Below, piece by piece: positions 25,802 to 35,000 of a DNA stretch of 36,742 nt (its first letter is position 1; every line of letters starts with the position of its first letter). The translations under genes and the position numbers were made by a program. This stretch comes from Bryobacteraceae bacterium (GTDB taxonomy: Bacteria; Acidobacteriota; Terriglobia; Bryobacterales; Bryobacteraceae), in contig JANWVO010000045.1 in assembly GCA_025056865.1 (NCBI GenBank), forward strand, positions 1 through 36,742. The letters are read 5' to 3'. A model generated the notes under the pieces. It did no database searches, had not been told where the DNA came from, and worked only from the letters and a program-made list of their open reading frames with translations.

Positions 25802-26725
25802 ATGATGTCATTCGTTCTCCGCAACGCCCTGGCAGCCGCGGTTCTGCTGGCGCCGGCATTCGCCCTGGCGCAGCCTGCTCCTGAACCCGCGCAACCAGCC
25901 GAAGAATTCGCCTTTCAGCCGCCGGCCCCGCCCGCCCCGCCTTCCGACGTCATGATGTTTTTCCAGGCCGGCGGATCGTGGCTCGGAGTGGGCGTGAAGG
26001 AGATCAACTCGGAACGCGCCCGCGCACTGAACCTGAAAGACGAGCATGGCGTCGAGATCACCACGGTGGAACCGGACAGCCCGGCGGACAAGGCCGGACT
26101 CAAGCCCGGCGACGTGGTTCTCGAATACAACGGCCAGCGCGTGGAAGGCACGGCGCAGTTCGTCCGCTTCGTGCGGGAGACGCCGCCCGGCCGCACCGTG
26201 CGCCTGACGGTGTTCCGCAACGGCTCCACGCAGACCGTGACGGCCACCATCGCCGAACGCAAAGGCCGCGGCTTCAGCCTGCGCTCGCCGGGCATCGAGG
26301 AGGAGTTCAACATCCGCATTCCGCGCATTGAAGGGATCCCGGACATGCCTCGCGTCACCATGAGCTGGCGCACCGGGATGCTCGGCATCGAGGGCGAGCC
26401 GCTGCGGGACTCTCAGCTTGCGGACTTCTTTGGCGTGAAGGACGGCGTGCTCGTGCGGTCGGTGATGAAGGGGACGCCCGCAGAGAAGGCGGGCCTGAAG
26501 GCGGGAGACGTGATCGTGAAGGTCGACGACCGCAAGGTGAGCGAGCCGCGGGATATCACCAACGCGCTGCGCTCCGCGCGGGACGCTTCGAAGAAGACGC
26601 TGCCCGTCGTCGTTGTCCGCGAGAAGAAGGAGACGACGCTCCAGGTGACGCTGGAGGATGAGCCCTCGCGCCGCCCGGCAGCTCCACGGGCCCGCCGCGT
26701 CCTTCTTCCGCAGGACCGGCTCTGA
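25802..26725 (+). CDS. Secreted double-PDZ protein without a protease domain
   Basis: The 307-residue protein has a signal peptide (hydrophobic AAAVLLAPAFALA, cut near residue 23), a Pro-rich linker and two PDZ domains. PDZ1 (about 55-150) shows SWLGVGVKEI and SPADKAGLKPGDVVLEYNG; PDZ2 (about 205-295) shows GVLVRSVMKGTPAEKAGLKA and GDVIVKVDDRKV. In DegP/HtrA proteases such PDZ pairs follow a trypsin-like domain, but no His-Asp-Ser protease part is present here. It may bind C-terminal peptides or scaffold envelope proteins (inference). AAAGGAAG lies about 6 bases before the first of two adjacent ATGs. A terminator hairpin follows. Confidence 0.87.
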   Translation: MMSFVLRNALAAAVLLAPAFALAQPAPEPAQPAEEFAFQPPAPPAPPSDVMMFFQAGGSWLGVGVKEINSERARALNLKDEHGVEITTVEPDSPADKAGLKPGDVVLEYNGQRVEGTAQFVRFVRETPPGRTVRLTVFRNGSTQTVTATIAERKGRGFSLRSPGIEEEFNIRIPRIEGIPDMPRVTMSWRTGMLGIEGEPLRDSQLADFFGVKDGVLVRSVMKGTPAEKAGLKAGDVIVKVDDRKVSEPRDITNALRSARDASKKTLPVVVVREKKETTLQVTLEDEPSRRPAAPRARRVLLPQDRL

Positions 26726-26754
26726 TTCCGTCGTCCAGCTCCTGTGCAGTCTGC

Positions 26755-26788
26755 GGCCCGCGCGCCTCCCTCGCGGGCCACTTCTTTT
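26755..26788 (+). terminator. Intrinsic terminator after the double-PDZ gene
   Basis: GGCCCGCG (26755-26762) pairs perfectly with CGCGGGCC (26772-26779) around a 9-base loop and is followed by ACTTCTTTT. It lies 30 bases past the PDZ stop and just before the end of the convergent copA, so it separates the two. Confidence 0.6.
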
Positions 26789-26797
26789 CGCGAGGGT

Positions 26798-28927
26798 TCA
26801 GCGCAGCCTGAACCTGGCCAGCCGCAGGCTGTTGGTGACGACGGAGACGGAGCTCAGGCTCATCGCGGCGGCCGCCAGCACCGGATTCAGCTTGCCGGCG
26901 GCGGCCACAGGGATCATCACGACGTTGTAGATGAAGGCCCAGAACAGATTCTGGCGCATGACCCGCAGCGCGGCGGGCGCCAGGCGCAGGGCCCGCGGCA
27001 CCAGCATCAGCTCCGGACGGACGAGCGCCACGTCCGCCGCCGCCGCCGCCGCGTCCGTGCCCGAGGCCATCGCGATGCCCGCATCGGCGGCGGCCAGCGC
27101 GGGCGCATCGTTGATGCCATCGCCGGCCATCGCCACGCGCGCGCCTTCGCGGCGGAGCCGCTCGATGAAGCGCAGTTTGCCCTCCGGCAGCACCCCGGCC
27201 TCGACATTCTCGATCCCTGCTTCGCGGGCGATGGCGCGCGCAGCGGCTTCCGAGTCGCCGGTGAGCATCCACACCTTCATTCCCATCGCGCGCAGCGCAT
27301 CCACCGCCTGACGGGCGTCGGGCCGCAGCCGGTCCCGGAGAACAAATACACCGGCGAAGGCTCCATCCACGGCGAGCCAGACCTCGGTCTCCCCCGCCAA
27401 ACGCTCCGGCGGCGGAGGAAGCGCCACGCCGCGCTCTTCCAGCAGCTCGCGCTTCCCGGCCAACACGCGCCGCCCTTCCACCTCGCCTTCCGCGCCCCTG
27501 CCGGGCCACGCGCGGAACCCCGCCGGCTGCGGCAGATCCATGCCGGCATGGCGCACAAGAGCGCGCGCCAGCGGGTGTTCGCTGGCCTGTTCCAGGGCGG
27601 CCGCCAGCCGCACGGCCTCCGCCGCGTCCACGCCCGGCGCAGGAGTGAACGCGCGCACTTCGGGCCTTCCTTCCGTCAGCGTTCCGGTCTTGTCAAACAC
27701 GACCGTGTCGGCCCGTGCCAGCCGCTCCAGCGCTTCCCCATGACGGAAAAGGATGCCGAGCTGCGCGGCCCTGCCAGTGGCTGCCATCACGGCGGCGGGG
27801 ACCGCCAGGCCCATGGCGCACGGGCAGGCCACGATCAGCACCGCAATGGCCGCCGGAAAGGAGCCGCTCAGCAGCCACGTCAGCGCCGCGATGAGCACGA
27901 CAGCCGGCACAAACACGGCCGCAACGCGGTCCGCCAGCCTCTGGATGGGCGCCTTGGATGCCTGCGCATCGCGAAGCAGGCGCAGGATCCGTTCCAGCTC
28001 CGTCTCGCCGCCCACGGCCGTGGCCCGCACCACCAGCCGGCCATCCACGTTCAGCGTCCCGCCGGTGACGCGCGCCCCGGGCCGTTTCTCCACCGGCAGC
28101 GGCTCGCCTGTCAGCATCGACTCATCGACGCTCGACACACCTTCCACCACCACGCCGTCGGCGCTGATCCGCTCGCCCGGCCGTACCACGACCAGTTCGC
28201 CGGCGTGCAGCTCCGCCACCGGCACTTCCCGCTCCTGCCCGCCCCGCAGCACGCGAGCCGTCGCCGGCTCCAGCCGCGCCAGCGCCGACAGCGCCTCCGA
28301 CGTCCTCCTGCGCGCCCGCGCCTCCAGCGCGTTGCCCGCCAGCACGAAGGCGATGATGAAGATGACGCTTTCGAAGTACGGCTGGTGCGGATGCGCCAGC
28401 GAATAGAAGAACGCCGCACCTGTGCCGAGCGCCACCAGCGTATTCATGTCCGCCGTGCCGTGCCGCAGCGCCGCCCAGGCTTTGGCATAGAAGCGCCGCC
28501 CGGCCCAGGCCATCACCAGCAGGCTCAGCCCGGCGAGCGGCCAGTAGGCGGCCGGCGTGTGGTGCCACGGCATGGCCGCCATCGCGGCTGCGCCGCAGGC
28601 GAGTGCAGCCGCGGCGCGGAAGCGCAGGCGCCGGTATTCCGCCTCTTCTTCCTCGTCGTGCCGCCGCAGCTCTTCAGCGATCGAGCGTGCCGGGGGCGGC
28701 AGCTCCGCTTCGTACCCGCTGTCGTTGACCGCCTCTACCAGCTCCGCCGGAGATACGGCGCAGGCGTCGTAGACCACCGTGGCGTTGTGCAGCATAAGAT
28801 TGACGCTCGCCTGCTCGACGCCGGGCACTTTCTCGAGCGCCCTCTGCACATGCGCCTGGCAGGCGGCGCACGTCATGCCCCGCACCGGAAAGGTGATCTT
28901 CGCCCTGGCCTCCGCGTCCGCCTTCAC
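26798..28927 (-). CDS. copA: Copper-exporting P1B-type ATPase
   Basis: The 709-residue protein has one N-terminal HMA domain (C20-A-A-C23 in [11 protein letters not shown]), the CPC ion motif C368-P-C370, the phosphorylation loop with D412 (DKTGTLTEG), the SEHPLARAL nucleotide-binding motif and the hinge [10 protein letters not shown]. The last two membrane helices carry YN (FIYNVVMIP) and MSLSS, the Cu(I) signature of P1B-1 ATPases. It pumps Cu(I) out of the cytoplasm using ATP. The start is GTG at 28927, overlapping the stop of the chaperone gene (GTGA). No copper-responsive regulator gene is present in the window. Confidence 0.95.
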   Translation of the reverse strand: MKADAEARAKITFPVRGMTCAACQAHVQRALEKVPGVEQASVNLMLHNATVVYDACAVSPAELVEAVNDSGYEAELPPPARSIAEELRRHDEEEEAEYRRLRFRAAAALACGAAAMAAMPWHHTPAAYWPLAGLSLLVMAWAGRRFYAKAWAALRHGTADMNTLVALGTGAAFFYSLAHPHQPYFESVIFIIAFVLAGNALEARARRRTSEALSALARLEPATARVLRGGQEREVPVAELHAGELVVVRPGERISADGVVVEGVSSVDESMLTGEPLPVEKRPGARVTGGTLNVDGRLVVRATAVGGETELERILRLLRDAQASKAPIQRLADRVAAVFVPAVVLIAALTWLLSGSFPAAIAVLIVACPCAMGLAVPAAVMAATGRAAQLGILFRHGEALERLARADTVVFDKTGTLTEGRPEVRAFTPAPGVDAAEAVRLAAALEQASEHPLARALVRHAGMDLPQPAGFRAWPGRGAEGEVEGRRVLAGKRELLEERGVALPPPPERLAGETEVWLAVDGAFAGVFVLRDRLRPDARQAVDALRAMGMKVWMLTGDSEAAARAIAREAGIENVEAGVLPEGKLRFIERLRREGARVAMAGDGINDAPALAAADAGIAMASGTDAAAAAADVALVRPELMLVPRALRLAPAALRVMRQNLFWAFIYNVVMIPVAAAGKLNPVLAAAAMSLSSVSVVTNSLRLARFRLR

Positions 28928-29139
28928 TCCGAAGTCCCGACCACGACGAATCCAGCCTTCTCCACCGCGGCGGCGATGTCTTCCTTCGACACGCGGCCCT
29001 CGTCATAGGCCACTTCGGCCGCGCCCACCTCGGCGTGGCGGACCTCCACTCCATCGAGCTTCTTCAGCGTGTTCGTCAGCCGGGTGACACAGCCGCCGCA
29101 ATGCATGCCCTCGATGCTGAGCTTTACCGTGCTGTTCAT
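28924..29139 (-). CDS. copZ: HMA-domain copper chaperone (CopZ-like)
   Basis: The 71-residue cytoplasmic protein is a single HMA domain: [20 protein letters not shown] with the metal-binding C14-G-G-C17, then helix and strands typical of the ferredoxin-like fold. It would carry Cu(I) to CopA. The translation stop overlaps the GTG of copA, so the two are translationally coupled. A TATGTT (29171-29166) upstream may be its -10 box. Confidence 0.9.
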   Translation of the reverse strand: MNSTVKLSIEGMHCGGCVTRLTNTLKKLDGVEVRHAEVGAAEVAYDEGRVSKEDIAAAVEKAGFVVVGTSE

Positions 29140-29719
29140 GGCAGGAAAACCGCGCCTCTGCTTCCAACATACTGGATGCGGCCCGGCCTTCCCGGTGACC
29201 GGCGCCGGCCGCCGGATTTCTTCGTTCCTGCTGCACCGTCCGGAGCGGCGGCAGGATCTATACTGGTAGTGGCGGGCCGGTACCTTCCTTTCATCCGGAA
29301 AGTGGCTGACCTGCCCGGCCGCCCCCCGATGCGCGGGTGCTTGCGATGCCCGCAAAGCCTGCCCGTCGAGAGGCGCTGATCGGAAACAGTCCCTGCGGTC
29401 CGGGCTGGCTGCGCCCCGCGCCGCCGCCTGTGCGGAGCGTTCGTTCTCGATAGCCCCGGCATGGCGGCCGCGCCGTGCGCACGGAAAGCCGGACCGGAGA
29501 ACCGCGGGGCGGAATCGCCCGCGCTGCGCGAGCGGCGCGGCAGGCGGCGCGCCGGCAACGGCGGGCGCCGCATGAGGAGGAACGGGTTCGGGGGATGCTC
29601 CGCTGGAACACGCCCGCGCCGGATCCCGCAGGGCGCTGCCCGGACGGCAACACGGCCATTGCGGCCTGTCTGCCGGCAGCCCCCGGCCGGAACATTTTGT
29701 TAGGATTTTGTACAACCCC
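29140..29719. other. Intergenic region without a recognisable gene (580 bp)
   Basis: The stretch separates copZ from the NYN-LOTUS gene, which are divergent, so promoters for both must lie here. A TATACT (29259-29264) and a small inverted repeat CTTTC-n5-GAAAG near 29288-29302 are visible. Short open frames in it have no SD, no family features and arginine/proline-biased composition, so I do not call them genes. A TAGGAT at 29701-29706 may be the -10 of the NYN-LOTUS gene. Confidence 0.5.
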
Positions 29720-31063
29720 ATGCAGGACAAACTGAACATCGCCGTTTTCATCGACTACGACAACACCGAAATCGGCGTGAAAAGCACGCTCCGGCGCGAC
29801 TTCGATGTCGCGCTGGTGCTCAATGCGCTCAAGGAGCGCGGCGACATCGTCGCCAAATTCGCCTACGCCAACTGGGGCCGCCACGAGGCGGCCACGCGGC
29901 AGATGGCCGAGAACGCGGTGCAGATGGTGCAGCGCATCCCGTCGCCGCGCGGCGACAAGAACGGCGCCGACATCAACCTCGCGCTGGACGCGCTCGAAAT
30001 GGCCTTCACCCACGACCATGTGAACGCCTTCGCCATCGTCAGCGGCGACTCGGACTTCATCCCGCTGGTCAACAAGCTGAAGGAGTACGGCAAGACGGTC
30101 TTCGTCGTCGGCGGCCGCGCCTTTACGTCCACCATCCTTCAGCAGAACTGCCACGAGTTCATCAGCTTCGAATCGCTGCTGAATGTCGCCCCCGAGGAGG
30201 TGCAGCAGGCGCCGGCGGAGCAGCAGCCGCGCGAGAGCTGGCGCGAGCGGCGCGAAAAGCGCATGAAGGAGCGCGAGGAGCGCCGCAAGGAGCGCGAGGC
30301 GCAGCGGCAGCAGGAGCAGCAGAACCGCCCGCAGCCGCTGGATCTGGCGCTCGCCATGCCGCTTGTCGAACGCGCCCTCCAGGTGCTCGAGCGCCGCAAC
30401 GTGCAGCCGCAGCTCGGCCTGCTGAAGTCGACCATGCTCCAGCTCGACTCCACCTTCAGCGAGAGCGCCTACGGCGCGCGCAGCTTCTCGGAATTCGTGG
30501 AGAAGCTGAAGCGCGCGGATCTCGTCAAGGTGAAGGGCTCCGGCGGACGCTACTTCATCGAGCGCAAGCACAGGGGGCCTGACAAGGCGCTGCCGCGGCC
30601 CGAGGAGGCGCTCACGCTGCTGCGCGACGTGCTCGAAATCCATCGCCTCGAATTCGAAGAGAGCAGCCAGCGGGCCGAGGATCTGCTTCAGTGGATGAAG
30701 GAGGAGTATCCGGACTTCGACCCGGCCACGTACGGCTTCCAGAGCTTCTCCGAGTTTCTGAACTTCGCGCAGGACAAGACGGTGGTGCGGCTCGAACCCC
30801 GCGAAGAAGGCGGCCTGATGGTCAACCTCGGCGCCGAGTTCTATCCGCCTGCGCCGCCGGAGCCGGAGACGAAGGAAGAGGAAGAAGAGCTGAGCGAGCT
30901 CGATTTCCAGCAGCCGATCGTGCCCGGCCAGCCCACGGCCACCGGCGAGATTCCCCTGCCCGAAGAGCCGCCCAAGCCGAAGAAGCGCGCCACGCGGAAG
31001 AAGGCCGCCGAATCCTCCACCGGCGAGAAAACGAGGCGCACAAGGAGAAAGAAAACCTCGTAG
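29720..31063 (+). CDS. NYN-domain putative nuclease with two OST-HTH/LOTUS domains
   Basis: The 447-residue protein has an N-terminal NYN domain (5-155) with acidic residues D12 (VFIDYDNTE), D84 (NGADINLALD), D110 and D112 (IVSGDSDFIPLVNKL), so the metal site looks intact. A very charged Glu/Arg-rich coiled segment (170-202) follows, then two LOTUS-type winged domains (about 210-280, STFSESAYGARSFSEFVEKL; about 295-372, PDFDPATYGFQSFSEFLNF). The tail is acidic and then strongly basic (KKRATRKKAAE, RRTRRKKTS). LOTUS domains bind RNA, including G-quadruplex RNA, and the animal MARF1 combines NYN and LOTUS domains. It likely degrades or binds RNA (inference). It ends 9 bases before the RidA-family gene. 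TTG at 29708 is an alternative start. Confidence 0.88.
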   Translation: MQDKLNIAVFIDYDNTEIGVKSTLRRDFDVALVLNALKERGDIVAKFAYANWGRHEAATRQMAENAVQMVQRIPSPRGDKNGADINLALDALEMAFTHDHVNAFAIVSGDSDFIPLVNKLKEYGKTVFVVGGRAFTSTILQQNCHEFISFESLLNVAPEEVQQAPAEQQPRESWRERREKRMKEREERRKEREAQRQQEQQNRPQPLDLALAMPLVERALQVLERRNVQPQLGLLKSTMLQLDSTFSESAYGARSFSEFVEKLKRADLVKVKGSGGRYFIERKHRGPDKALPRPEEALTLLRDVLEIHRLEFEESSQRAEDLLQWMKEEYPDFDPATYGFQSFSEFLNFAQDKTVVRLEPREEGGLMVNLGAEFYPPAPPEPETKEEEEELSELDFQQPIVPGQPTATGEIPLPEEPPKPKKRATRKKAAESSTGEKTRRTRRKKTS

Positions 31064-31073
31064 GATGTCTGCA
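31061..31073 (+). promoter_or_regulatory. Putative leaderless -10 box for the RidA-family gene
   Basis: TAGGAT at 31061-31066 ends 7 bases before the ATG at 31073 and contains the TAG stop of the NYN-LOTUS gene. The nearest SD-like AAGGAG is 25 bases upstream of the ATG. No good -35 is visible. Confidence 0.45.
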
Positions 31074-31462
31074 TGGCATCCATCGAGCGCATTTTTCCGC
31101 CCGATACGCCGGCGCCCCGCGGGCCCTACTCGCCCGCGGTGGTCGCCGGCGATTTCATTTTCGTCTCAGGCCAGGGCCCCATCGATCCTTCCACCAATCA
31201 GATGTCCTACGGCGACATCGGCCACGAAACGCGTGTGACGCTCGAAAACGTGCGGCGCATACTCGCCGCCGCCGGCGCATCGATGTCCGATGTCGTCAAG
31301 TGCAACGTCTATCTGCGCGATGGCAATGATTTCGCCGCCATGAACGAGGTCTACCGCGAGTTCTTCGGCGACCAGCGCCCGGCGCGCACCACCGTGGCCG
31401 TCGCGTTCGCCGATCCGCTCATGAAGGTCGAGATCGACTGCATCGCTTACAGGCCGCGGTAG
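31073..31462 (+). CDS. RidA/YjgF-family enamine/imine deaminase
   Basis: The 129-residue protein is a full-length Rid family member (GPYSPAVVAGDFIFVSGQ, VVKCNVYLRDGNDFAAMN). The family's key Arg is R105 in RPARTTVAV, and E120 is in VEIDCIAY, so it should hydrolyse reactive enamine/imine intermediates such as 2-aminoacrylate, releasing ammonia. It may protect PLP enzymes, but it is not near the aminotransferase. It follows the NYN-LOTUS gene by 9 bases yet seems to have its own -10 box. Confidence 0.9.
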   Translation: MASIERIFPPDTPAPRGPYSPAVVAGDFIFVSGQGPIDPSTNQMSYGDIGHETRVTLENVRRILAAAGASMSDVVKCNVYLRDGNDFAAMNEVYREFFGDQRPARTTVAVAFADPLMKVEIDCIAYRPR

Positions 31463-32002
31463 TCTGGCTGGTTGCCAGCGCATTCGAGGCAAGTCCAGGG
31501 CGCTGGCCGGCGGACCCGGCGTCGTCACGGATTTCGGGAGTTTTCGCACCGGGGCCGTTCAGGCCGGAGTCCTTCTGTCGGCATGGGCTGCCTTTATTTC
31601 CCCGATATTCTCGTTACGGCTTCTGTGCCTTTTCAGCGGTTTTTCACTGCGCGAGGCCAATAGATCCACTGCATTTCGATGGTCTCTCACTGAGGCTCGC
31701 CCGCCAACTGCGGGAAAAAATCCCGGCAGGAGGGTCCCCTGCGCCATGCGAGCGGGGTGTTTCCATTCTGCCCGCCCGCAGCATCGCTGGCCCGGAGATG
31801 CCGCCTCATCGGATTCCGGAATCGCCCGGCACGGTCACGGAATCCCGAATGATCGTAGGGAACGGCCTTGCGTCCATGGACGCCTGCGGCGGCTCCGCGG
31901 ACGCCAGCCGGCAGCAAAGGCGCCGAAAGGCCATCGCCGGGAAGCCCGCCTGCATGGGCCTAAGGCTTCACTGGGCGGGCGCGCACCGGGCATCGCATTG
32001 GT
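31463..32002. other. Intergenic region between convergent genes (540 bp), no gene seen
   Basis: The stretch lies between the ends of the RidA-family gene and the large metalloprotease gene. I see no plausible coding region in it. It contains a hairpin with an 8-bp stem, one bulged base and an A5 loop (31708-31729), a perfect 12-bp palindrome (31812-31823) and a perfect 14-bp palindrome (GCGTCCATGGACGC, 31870-31883). None has a T run, so transcript-end signals cannot be assigned. Confidence 0.5.
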
Positions 32003-35000
32003 TCATTTCTTCACCCATCCCGTGGCAGCGCCCGCGCGGTCGACCGCGGCGAGCCAGACCTCGGCATCGCCGGGCATGGGGCGCTTGAAGAGAATATCGA
32101 GCTGAAGATTCATCCTCTCGCCCGAGCCCCAGATCCGGAGCTGCGAGGGGGCAAAGGAGCAGACGCCGTTTTCGAGATTTCCGGATTGCGCGTGGACGGG
32201 CTTCTCCCAGCCGCTGCCGTCATCGGTCGAAATCTGGAAGGTGTGGGAAACGCGGTCGTAGAGGAATCCGCAGGCATTCCCTCCGCTGACGATGCGAACT
32301 GCCATCGAGGCGAGATGGCCGTAGCCGTCGGGATCGGAGAACGAGGCAGTGACTCTTTCCCTCTCGCCCGCCGCCGTCCGTTCCAGACTGACAACCTGCG
32401 GCGGGTTGTTCGGCTCGGGCTCCGGCACAATCCACACGCCCGCTTCGCGGCGTGTGATGACAACTCCGGCAAGCGTTCGGACCTCGACAGAAATGACGTT
32501 TCTACCTGTCAACCCGGCGCGAAACAGCAGCGGCATGCGGATCGTCAACGTGTTCCCCTCCGCAAGGATCCGTGCTTCCCGGCGCGAAAAGCCGCATTGT
32601 GCGTTCTCCACGACTCCTGGCTGGCTCAGCGTGGTCACCCAGTAGGCATAGGGGTGGTCGGAGAAGAAATTGAGACGATCCAGTCCTGGCTCGATGAAGA
32701 ACCGGCAGCTATTGTGCATGGTTCCGTCTCGGGAAATGTTGAAGGTCACGGAATCGATGTCCTGCGTTCCATCCTCGTCAGACAACTGAAGCTCGAAGAC
32801 CTGCTCCCGTCCCTGGCCGGAGTCGGGAGTGAGCTGACGAATGAACGTGGGTTGGTCTGGCAGGCGGACGCGCCATTCGCCGGCCTGATGCCAGCCGGAT
32901 TCGGCACCGGACATGTCGATCGTCCTCTGCCAGAGACTCAGTGGCCCCGCCATGGACTCCTGGAATCCGACCCACGCGCGGAAGCGGACACCCGAGGCGT
33001 CGGTGCTGGATTCTACGCGAAGAAGGCGGCAGCGTTCGGTCTCGCGCCTTGTGCCGTCGTTTGGGAATGTCAGCATTTCTGGCGCGTCGTCGCTGCCGAG
33101 AAGAAACACGCCGCTCAGTCGGTCGTACTCCAGAACACACCAGCGTTGTGCTTCGGAAGCGGAAAGCAGGAGATAGGTTACATGGCGGATGTCTGTTCCG
33201 CCGTCGGGATCGGTGGAATCCAGACTGAGCAGGATTGCGTGGCCTTCGCCCGATACTGGTACCGGAGCGACGATTGCTGGCGGGCGGTTTCCGGAGAGGG
33301 GCGCCACGGTGAACGTCCCCAGCCTCTGCCAGCCCGTGTCGGCGCCGGCAGCATCAGTGGCTTTCGCCCAGACCGTTCTCGCGCCCTGCCAGCCTCCCTG
33401 GAAAGCGGCACCCAGGGTGATTCTCGCCGCACCCGAGACGTAATGGAAGAAAGCGTCGGCAGGCGCCGAGCAGCGGCCATGGGAAACGCTGGTATCTCTT
33501 GGCCCGGCTCTCAACCAGAAGGCTCCATCCTCCGAGCGCAGCTCGACGCGCCCTGCCCGGCGCGAGAAACGCATCCAGCACGAATCGGGATCATCGGGGG
33601 AGTTTCCGATCAGGAGCTCCACTGCGGCCACATCGCGAGCCGTGTCGGGATCCTCAATGGTTAGCGGAAGAGAAAGGAAATGCCCCCGCGCCGGCAGGGT
33701 GCCCGCCGCGCTGATCCGCGGAGCCCGGTTGGCGGGATTGGCGGCAACGTTCCAGGGGCCACCTTCCCTCCATTCCGACCATGTCCCACCCATGTCCCTT
33801 GCCCGGACAAAGATCTTCTGATCTCCTGCCATCACCGGCTTCAGCAAGACCGCCAGGAGGATGCGTACGGAATTGCTCGTGGTGACGAAAGAGGATCGTT
33901 GGAGGTCGAGACTGCATTGCGAATTCGTGAAAGTGGCCCGCGCGCCGGCAACCCAGCTGCCTGTGTGTCCTTCTCCTCTGTCTTGCCGGATTGAGAGCCA
34001 CAGCCATGTGAAGCGGTCCGAGGGAACCGCATCCACGGCGCACGCATCCCGCCACTGCCGCTGTGTATGCAGAATGACCTCGACCCGTTCCAGGTCCTCC
34101 GGGCCATTCAAGTCCTCGATCTCCAGTTCCAGCGTGCCCCATCCGCCTTCCTGGACCGAGTGGGAGACTATGAGCACCTGCGGCGGACGATTGGGGGCCC
34201 GGACTTCGAGTCGTCCGATCGCCTCCCAGGGAGTCTCACGGCCAGAGGAGTCGAGGATCTGCCCCCAGACCCAGTGATCCCCATTCAGCTCCTGCTCGAA
34301 TGCTAGAGTGAAGGCGAGCATCGGACCTTCCCCTCCAGAGCTGGCCCGGAACTCGGGCCTGCGCAACCGGCAACCGCGGCCAGAGATCTGCGCTTCCGGG
34401 GAAAGGGTCGACGGCGGACTCCAGACGTCGTCCCCCGAGAGGCGCACGCGGATCCTGTCGGGGTCCGTCTCGAACGAAATCGCGCAGACCAGGGCCGCAC
34501 CCGGAGCCGGACCAATCACGAACCGTGCAGCCTGGAAATCGGAACCTTCGGCAGCAACATCGAACCGGAACTCGAAACGGGCGGCCGATCCGGACAACCG
34601 GAACGGGTTCAGTTCGCGCAACCTGGGTGCAGTCGAAACGCGCCACCGTCCAAGCCGGCGCCATTCTCCCGTGGCTCCTGCCGCGTCAGTAGCCCGGCCC
34701 CAGATGGTCTTCTCGCCGGCGAAATCTCTGAAAGCGGCCACGGCGAGGTTCAGCCAGGCCTGAGTGTCGCCAGAGATGGAAAAAACCGCCCGTGCCACCT
34801 GACAGTTCGCGTTCGACAGGGTGACGTTGTCCCCTCCCTGCACGGGCGGGGTATAAACGCCGTCTTCCGCAGCCAGCCGGACTTGTGTCTGTGCGGCGTT
34901 GTACTCGATCAGACAGGCCCTCGACCCGGCCGTGTCCCCAATCCGGATTTCGACCCGTTGGACATCCCGGGGACCATTTGGATCCTGGAGCAGGATATGA

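Noticed and set aside
26744-29008. Plus-strand open frame of about 750 codons across copA
   Set aside because: It is antisense to an unmistakable P1B ATPase and is His/Arg/Gln-rich without any motif.
29259-29379. TATACT box followed by a GTG-started 36-codon frame
   Set aside because: No SD, no promoter -35, and an Arg/Pro-rich peptide without features; could be chance in a long gap.
31480-31560. Possible tRNA gene suggested by a GCATTCGAGGC stretch
   Set aside because: No acceptor or anticodon arms can be formed around it.
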